The notes under the pieces: model-generated
What the model saw: only the letters and a program-made list of their open reading frames with translations
Database searches by the model: none
Told to the model about the DNA's origin: nothing
Translations under genes and position numbers: made by a program
Shown here: in pieces, positions 32,601-35,650 of the stretch
How positions within the stretch are numbered: position 1 is the first letter of the stretch
Layout: every line of letters starts with the position of its first letter
Origin: an uncultured Verrucomicrobiota bacterium
GTDB lineage: Bacteria > Verrucomicrobiota > Verrucomicrobiia > Limisphaerales > UBA9464
Reading direction: 5' to 3'
NCBI GenBank assembly: GCA_903821635.1
Contig: CAIJLV010000145.1
Coordinates: 1 to 35,650, forward strand
DNA length: 35,650 nt

Positions 32601-32602
32601 AG
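26618..32602 (+). CDS. Giant secreted M4 (thermolysin-like) metalloprotease with Ig-like and calcium-repeat modules
   Basis: From ATG 26618 the product has 1994 residues and a signal peptide (ATWAILSATGWPLPLAADA). Residues up to about 730 form beta-sandwich-like repeats. A HYR-type module follows (DTEAPVITCPPAVTLSA ... GTTEVVGVATDAAGNRAEC), then IPT/TIG-like folds (about 815-1000). A protease prodomain of FTP/PepSY type (about 1020-1220) comes next. The M4 catalytic core has HEFTH near 1321 with the downstream ESGALNEHYADIM zinc-ligand motif. Thrombospondin-type-3 calcium repeats follow (DTDGDGVIDAKDNC, DTDKDGRGDVCDNC), and the C-terminus (DTDLDGMPDGFEI ... FFRLLRP) is common in verrucomicrobial secreted proteins. 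The zinc ligands are present, so activity is expected outside the cell. GTG 26570 would add 16 unlikely residues. Confidence 0.92.
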   Translation: MTLPPYFACVRNRLATWAILSATGWPLPLAADAPVEGRFREVSGTVRFDNANPEILNRLQTPANEGTSSLTVRATSLAPHGGLTAQVSPPTPDGLANLYQLSVQAGTNAATAIAYSVQGVIGLKDGRELFYTRTVETQPLLGESAPVAVDLPECVGLIRLQFVDADGNPLTVEGGSGTVSAGGELRGQIFSLAAGLTESFHVVPADVEFNLALQLQRGTDPYLDQITHPFSLVTNVPCDTVVTVPVVLRDTARLGRIVGTLAYLGAPVPRTGPSSLNGYTGRPIMVATGPAGTRRLHLAEVPEGVPLNITRFALENLLPSDAVEPAQPWRLQAEYHLRSGRDFVWFVSPALGEGQNPGVNVMAGETVTNWFVFQFQRTPIRGAIRLAGPPDTTASRSALNGIVRPDDYGVDAQGVPLHVGEYGMIGSHVIARGLDEKVPGAEFTAAGGRSAGNFAGDYDGTSGEFRGRYELLVSSFFGDVVAEKAEWQRDGLALTISTATNALTPYVNQVLAITETDAPRLITGPGIIATNDLALGFSEVCLRFRTPGRRFHSPTVVQAPGTFSGVDFEGRSRNYAVNIEAASGLPAGVTDAADTGVLTLMLPQGQYRLRPSLNVLNDDGTESLTQLEEITLDVPARQRLCVESCLRLNVGIPACAGGSVPITGSVLTCGQAVKTVTYQVDDGPHVVVCDACGVNPSLDFTVPITPGPHLITVTATDENGAASSASGSVGADTEAPVITCPPAVTLSADAPCGTPVFFDVPVRDNCDPSVTVVCTPPSGTPFPVGTTEVVGVATDAAGNRAECRFTVTVLAPEGTPSITKLDVSGWKSSTDTGLIGANFLRGDEVWFSDVRVPDVRWVAPDELRFFVPDLPIGVSDVTVRRCGEIVATKAGVIQTSGVPALTGVEPGIVSEVGNTLVTVRGYFLTAQQRVRVGFPAPAGQPDANLLRVVSVSEEGTQLIGIVPALPLGELPGPRSLILENATGFPLNTLMAGLTYVNDVAESDVQVVSLRKFQRTSAVPATVRMRDGFPSHLQGRIAVAGETPLAQARSFARDYRQLLRVTDPDQELFPKRVEAGPLALVTLSQTHQGLPVFGAEVAIQLADGEALNALGFLLPSDELAARLPNVAPTLTAEQAEDIVRAARAPLPSVQLFRPSSLAIYDKCVLTEGVPMNPKLTWRVAFRGADREFFVDAHTGAIVFRRAVSSSDGPLDDLDLDMQDAENEANAYKDLCFLTSNDTFVADEDGIDPAYQGNPAARVLFQGARDVYSFYRRHFNRDSYDGFGAQIEIFINSDMAPPNAQFLEFCGNMEFSPGREDGEVLAHEFTHGVINSSSGLDYEYESGALNEHYADIMAVLLDRELGSVNWTLGEKRLDGTGPSRDLSNPGNPSLRVRQPSHYRNRFMIGPDDDANDANDQGGVHINSGIANLASYRLTAGAFLPSTNAAEPTVRIAGIGEAKARRLFYGALTSLPDTATFEQARELEVFLAEFFASRGWFGFTAGDVCDVRNAWASVGVGGYAPACDTYLPPPDTDGDGVIDAKDNCSRRANPKQEDTDKDGRGDVCDNCPATKNPSQSDLDHDGIGDSCDSDKDGDGCLNQYYPTDGSVVRPPLDREDWRTESAYQVVGYSETIAVTACAGGTFEITAWEGGDTDGDGQPDCNDQDDDNDGLRDVRSVFYGEDADGLSTRTDVLSEDLCPTIKLDPNFIPGSPLVRNQCTTVTFCSGSQPTVRLPDGVADGGIFVRFGQHVNPNPEGDFLWDNVRLAGDQVILDPGIGVTVGQLTAKLKGLGRIAGGNSGRVQRAAEPGPADSIRVELWARGTNGGPARLLRVLGDFDPAKATITDGDTGALLALAPAGEFGGQVSLAGVWLDSQRAGSARVDTDLDGMPDGFEIRNGFNSRDRQDGLADTDGDGRRNFEEFLAGTNPLAADLLPLRLTVTPLANDRFRLTWFGSPEIRLQRGAAIAAGIWEDVPDTAGKSAIDLDPTAVNGFFRLLRP

Positions 32603-32654
32603 ACGCTTGAGCGGCTAACCCGACCGCTCTTAGCGACAACCAATCTGTGGGGGT

Positions 32655-32701
32655 AAAATGGCCGCCCGCCGGAATCAAGGACCGGTGGGCGGCTTCATTT
32701 T
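32655..32701. terminator. Strong bidirectional terminator
   Basis: AAAATGGCCGCCCGCCGG pairs with CCGGTGGGCGGCTTCATTTT across a 9-base loop. This gives a long GC stem flanked by A-run and T-run tails on opposite sides, the classical form of an intrinsic terminator usable from both directions. It lies between the convergent protease and secretin genes. Confidence 0.85.
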
Positions 32702-32748
32702 CAGGGGTAACCGAGCGTGGGTCGGTGACGCACGACCCCGAATCCAAG

Positions 32749-33978
32749 CTAGTCCTTGGATTTTTTCTTACCCCTTTTCGGCGTCGGCTGGCCGGCGTCT
32801 TCCGGGGCTTTGGGCGGGAGTCCGCCAAGCACTTTTTCCAACTGCTCTTCGGAGATTGAGCGTGGTTTAAGCGTGGCATTGGCGCGCTCTTGCGCAGTGA
32901 GCGCGGCGAGCTGACCGGCCGCGGGCACGATGTGCGGCGTGAGAAAGATCATCAGCTCGGTCTTATTGTTCTGCTTCTGCTTACGCTTGAAGAGATTACC
33001 CAAACCCGGGATGTCGCCCAGCAGCGGAATCTTACTTTCCGTCACCGTCTGCTGCGTCTGCATGAGTCCGCCAATGATCACCGTCTGGCCATCCGGCACG
33101 ACCACCACGGTATCGGCGACTCGCGAATTGATGACCGGCGCGAGCGCGTCCCTGGAGATAGGCACCCACTGCGTGCGATCGGCGAGCTGCGACGTTTCGG
33201 GCGAAACGATCATCTCCACCATACCATCTTGGGAAATAAATGGGGTCACCCGGAGGATGATGCCCACGTTTTGGTAAGTGACGGTGTTGATCTGCCCGTT
33301 GACGGCATCGAAGCGGGTGTTGCTGACGAGTGGAACCTGCTGCCCGAGGCTGATGGTCGCCGGTTGGTTATTGCGGGCGAGGATTGAGGGGCGGGAAAGG
33401 ATCTCCGCATTGCCGGCCTGCGCGATGGCCCGGAGGGTTACTTCGAAGTCCGAACCGAGCAGTTGATAAAGTCCAGCCCCGGGAGGCGTCGAGCCGAAGC
33501 CGGTGACATTCTGGCCGATGGAGTTCAACACCGAATTACTGGCGGAACCGTTGATCCCGGATTGGCCAAAGGAATTGGCAAACTTGCCGGTGCCCACGTC
33601 ACCGATTTTTTGCGAACGCCCCCCTTCAACTCCGAAGTCGAGCCCGTCGTTGTGGGTGACTTCCAAGAAGACGACTTTGATCAACACTTGGGGCCGCGGC
33701 TGATCGAGGCTTTGGATGACTTCTTGGATCTGGAAATTGGTGTCCTCGTCGGTGACGACCACGATTTTGCGAGTCTCCGTGTCCACGGAGATCAGCGCGT
33801 CGCCGACTTGAGTGTTACTGGGATACTGGCGGCTGGTGCCGCTGCCACCCGTTCGGCGACCGCCGCCGGCATTTTGTCCCTGGACTTGAGCCAACGCGGG
33901 CGTGGCCAGCAGCCCACCGAGGAGCAGTCCAGCCAGCAAACGGGGATACGGAGCACGAGAAAAGGTCATGTAACGCAT
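32749..33978 (-). CDS. Secretin ring protein (C-terminal half of a GspD-type secretin)
   Basis: This 409-residue protein has a signal peptide (LLAGLLLGGLLATPALAQ), one N-domain-like unit (ISVDTETRKIVVVTDEDTNF and QVLIKVVFLEVTHNDG), and the secretin domain. Hallmarks are FEVTLRAIAQAGNAEILSRP, a QQVPLVSNT segment, GIILRVTPFISQDGMVEMIV, the VPDGQTVIIGGLM motif and IPLLGDIPGLGNLFK, then LMIFLTPHIV. Such rings form outer-membrane pores of type II secretion or type IV pili. It lacks the N0-N2 domains, which the co-transcribed gene 26 bp upstream supplies, so the secretin is split over two proteins. The Lys/Pro-rich tail is not a normal S-domain. ATG 33978 or 33969 may be used; neither has a clear ribosome site. 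It ends with TAG. Confidence 0.9.
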   Translation of the reverse strand: MRYMTFSRAPYPRLLAGLLLGGLLATPALAQVQGQNAGGGRRTGGSGTSRQYPSNTQVGDALISVDTETRKIVVVTDEDTNFQIQEVIQSLDQPRPQVLIKVVFLEVTHNDGLDFGVEGGRSQKIGDVGTGKFANSFGQSGINGSASNSVLNSIGQNVTGFGSTPPGAGLYQLLGSDFEVTLRAIAQAGNAEILSRPSILARNNQPATISLGQQVPLVSNTRFDAVNGQINTVTYQNVGIILRVTPFISQDGMVEMIVSPETSQLADRTQWVPISRDALAPVINSRVADTVVVVPDGQTVIIGGLMQTQQTVTESKIPLLGDIPGLGNLFKRKQKQNNKTELMIFLTPHIVPAAGQLAALTAQERANATLKPRSISEEQLEKVLGGLPPKAPEDAGQPTPKRGKKKSKD

Positions 33979-34004
33979 GGAAATCGTTTCTATTGTTTGC
34001 CGGT

Positions 34005-35582
34005 TTACCGTCCACCCTGGCCGCCGCCCGCTCCTCCGGCACCCTGGCCGAAGCCGCCCGTGGTCGTGCGGTTTTGGTTCTGCGACTGGGTTTGCCGCGT
34101 GGTCAACGCGCTACCTTGGTTCTGAGTGTTACGAGTGTTCCGATTCTGCGTGTTCTGGCTTTCAAAAAGCGAACGCAAGACTTGCTCCACTTCCGCGGGG
34201 TCGGCGTTGTCGAGCTCGTAAACGTAGACCTTCTGTTTCTTCGCCGGGTTGGAGTCGAGCTGTTCGACCATCTGGGCAATTTGGCCCATCAGGTCACGGG
34301 CCGCCTTCACAATGACCGAACCGGTGCGCTGATCGGGGACCGCCAGCACTTTGCCCTTTTTCTTGGCGAGATCGCTGTCTCCCGACGCGTTGTTGCCGCG
34401 CCCGCCGCCAAACTGGCCGCCCCCGAACCGGACCTGATTACCACCGCTGGTCGCGTTCTGGGTTTCGTCCGGGAACAGATTCGTCAGCAAGTCAGCCATC
34501 TCGACCGGATCGGCATAACGGAGGCGAAACGCGCGCACTTCGGTGATGTCTTCGACATTCTTGTCCACGCTCTTCACCAACTCCTCAATGGCCGGCAAGA
34601 CGTCTTCCGGCGCATTGACCACCAGCGAATTACTGTGTTCGTCCGATACGGCGGTGACCCGGGAAGCCGCAGCCCGATTGCCGGAACCACTGGTGTTGCC
34701 CGCCGCCGCCGCGCCGCCGCCACCACCACCGCCGCGCCCGCCACCGAAAAAAGCACCGAACCCGCCGGCGCCACCAAACCCACCGGTCCGATTGTTACCG
34801 CCCGTGCTGGTTTGGGAGGGGAACAGCTCCTTGACCAACGTGGCGAGTTCCTTGGCGTCGGCGAAACGCAGGGCAAACACTTTGATCGTCGTAGCTCCCG
34901 CCATTGAGGTGTCGAGCGCCCGGATAATCTCGGTCATCCGGCGAATGCTCGCCTGCGTGTCGGTCAGCACGAGGGCGTTGCCCGCCTCGTTGGCCGTCAT
35001 CTCGGAGCCGGTTGGCAACAACGGCTGAAGGTTCTGCACGAGCTGGGTGGCATTGATGAAGTGAATCGGAATGATCTGCGTCACCAGTTCCTCGGTCTTG
35101 GGAATAGCGGCGGGATCGTTGCCGGTCTTCACCGGAATATCGCGGCGCTTCGCGGAATCTTTGGTGACGATGGTCAGTGTGCGTCCGTTGCGGATCGCCG
35201 TGAGGCCATTCTTGCTCAACGCCGAATCCAAGATCGACAGGGCTTCCTCCTGCGAAACCGGCTGATTGCTCCACACGTCAATTTTCCCCCGAATCTCCGT
35301 TTCCGGCACGACAATGAACCCCGCGGCTTCACTCAGATAATTGAGCACCATTTCGAGCGGGGCATTCCGGAAATTAAGTCGCAGCGGCTGATCCGCGGTC
35401 GGGGTTGGTGACTCCGACGAAGGCGGCGGAGCGGTCGCTGGAGGGGTCGGGGTAACCGCCGAAGCCGCCGCCAGAGTGGAGGGGACGGCGGTAACCGGTG
35501 GCTCTTCCGCCCAAACCGCAGTGGCAGCCAAGAGGCCCAGCAACAGGCTGAACGTGGCGGGGACAAATTTATTGATTTTCAT
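34005..35582 (-). CDS. Secretin N-domain protein (periplasmic half of a split GspD)
   Basis: This 525-residue protein has a signal peptide (FSLLLGLLAATAVWA), a Pro/Thr-rich linker and an N0-like domain (LNFRNAPLEMVLNYLSEAAG, then EALSILDSALSKNGLTAIRN). Three repeated N-domains follow: IIPIHFINATQLVQNLQPLL with NALVLTDTQ; VFALRFADAKELATLVKELF with NSLVVNAPED; AFRLRYADPVEMADLLTNLF with VIVKAARD. A fourth start follows (VYVYELDNADPAEVEQVLRS), then a Gly/Asn/Gln-rich tail with no secretin domain. Gly-rich inserts lie inside the second and third repeats. In GspD these domains contact the inner-membrane assembly and precede the ring in the same chain; here the ring is the next gene. The start ATG 35582 has AGGAG at a good distance. 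Confidence 0.9.
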   Translation of the reverse strand: MKINKFVPATFSLLLGLLAATAVWAEEPPVTAVPSTLAAASAVTPTPPATAPPPSSESPTPTADQPLRLNFRNAPLEMVLNYLSEAAGFIVVPETEIRGKIDVWSNQPVSQEEALSILDSALSKNGLTAIRNGRTLTIVTKDSAKRRDIPVKTGNDPAAIPKTEELVTQIIPIHFINATQLVQNLQPLLPTGSEMTANEAGNALVLTDTQASIRRMTEIIRALDTSMAGATTIKVFALRFADAKELATLVKELFPSQTSTGGNNRTGGFGGAGGFGAFFGGGRGGGGGGGAAAAGNTSGSGNRAAASRVTAVSDEHSNSLVVNAPEDVLPAIEELVKSVDKNVEDITEVRAFRLRYADPVEMADLLTNLFPDETQNATSGGNQVRFGGGQFGGGRGNNASGDSDLAKKKGKVLAVPDQRTGSVIVKAARDLMGQIAQMVEQLDSNPAKKQKVYVYELDNADPAEVEQVLRSLFESQNTQNRNTRNTQNQGSALTTRQTQSQNQNRTTTGGFGQGAGGAGGGQGGR

Positions 35583-35650
35583 TCTTCAACTCCTGTTCGC
35601 GCTTCTGGAGCAACCGTTTCAAAGCATCACTGACCTCACCACTGGAACCG
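35569..35650 (-). CDS. 3' end of an upstream gene overlapping the secretin N-domain gene
   Basis: At the right edge only one minus-strand frame is open. It encodes a hydrophilic, helical C-terminus (SDALKRLLQKREQELKNENQ) and stops with TAA at 35569-35571, 14 bp inside the secretin N-domain gene. The overlap implies translational coupling and an operon. With about 26 codons visible the product cannot be named; another secretion or pilus assembly component would fit the context. Confidence 0.55.
   Translation of the reverse strand, partial: GSSGEVSDALKRLLQKREQELKNENQ
35590..35594 (-). promoter_or_regulatory. Ribosome binding site of the secretin N-domain gene
   Basis: AGGAG on the minus strand, seven bases before ATG 35582. 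It is one of the few clear Shine-Dalgarno matches in this window and fixes that start. It lies inside the end of the upstream gene. Confidence 0.7.

Noticed and set aside
1..35650. Global reassignment of TAG to a sense codon
   Set aside because: TAG ends the GxxExxY, metalloprotease and secretin genes at natural family C-termini, so TAG acts as a stop in this genome; only locus-specific readthrough or damage remains possible.

Overview
The window is high-GC bacterial DNA (roughly 60-65% by eye). Its content points to a Verrucomicrobiota genome, probably of the Pedosphaera/Limisphaera type. Four things suggest this: an ECF sigma factor paired with a zinc-ribbon Ser/Thr kinase carrying WD40 repeats; very large secreted proteins whose C-termini carry Asp/Gly-rich 'DGDGIPD'-type repeats; the DUF2157/GDYXXLXY pair; and a GxxExxY gene in AT-richer repeat DNA. 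The lineage is inferred from gene families, not from a marker gene. I see no rRNA, tRNA, CRISPR array, transposase or origin.

Layout. (1) 1-9514, minus strand: a surface-protein locus. A secreted beta-helix-type protein (from about 9268) is followed by a giant RHS/YD-repeat protein that runs off the left edge. Each of these two coding regions is cut by an in-frame TAG (6662-6664 and 5114-5116), and family-like sequence continues in the same frame directly afterwards. The visible end of the RHS protein (about 1-242) is markedly AT-rich, as expected for an exchangeable C-terminal tip. (2) 9671-10021, minus: a small XRE-type regulator with repeats and palindromes around it. (3) 10061-17118, plus: an Aas-type acyltransferase/acyl-ACP synthetase, then a run of tightly packed membrane or envelope genes (DUF2157, GDYXXLXY, Lgt-like, a small membrane protein, an anchored amidohydrolase and another membrane protein). 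(4) 17320-17649, minus: a small cupin. (5) 17786-20942, plus: a DUF485 (YjcH-like) plus SSS symporter (ActP-like) pair. A GxxExxY gene and a family of AGGAAAGCAGGAAG-type inverted repeats have invaded it; one repeat lies in frame inside the symporter. (6) 21012-22343, minus: a fused SpmA-SpmB membrane protein. (7) 22455-32602, plus: an ECF sigma factor, a WD40 kinase and a 1994-residue secreted M4-type metalloprotease. The kinase and the protease are preceded by the same bipartite element, CGTAATC-N13-CCGGCGGTA, which looks like the promoter recognised by that sigma factor. (8) 32749-35650, minus: a type II secretion-like secretin encoded as two separate proteins (periplasmic N-domains, then the outer-membrane ring), with the tail of an upstream gene at the edge.

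The most interesting points are the two amber-interrupted surface genes, the shared promoter element that defines a small sigma/kinase/protease regulon, the palindromic repeat family that has entered coding sequence in the symporter locus, and the split secretin. All functions are read from sequence motifs and family knowledge; no database search was run.
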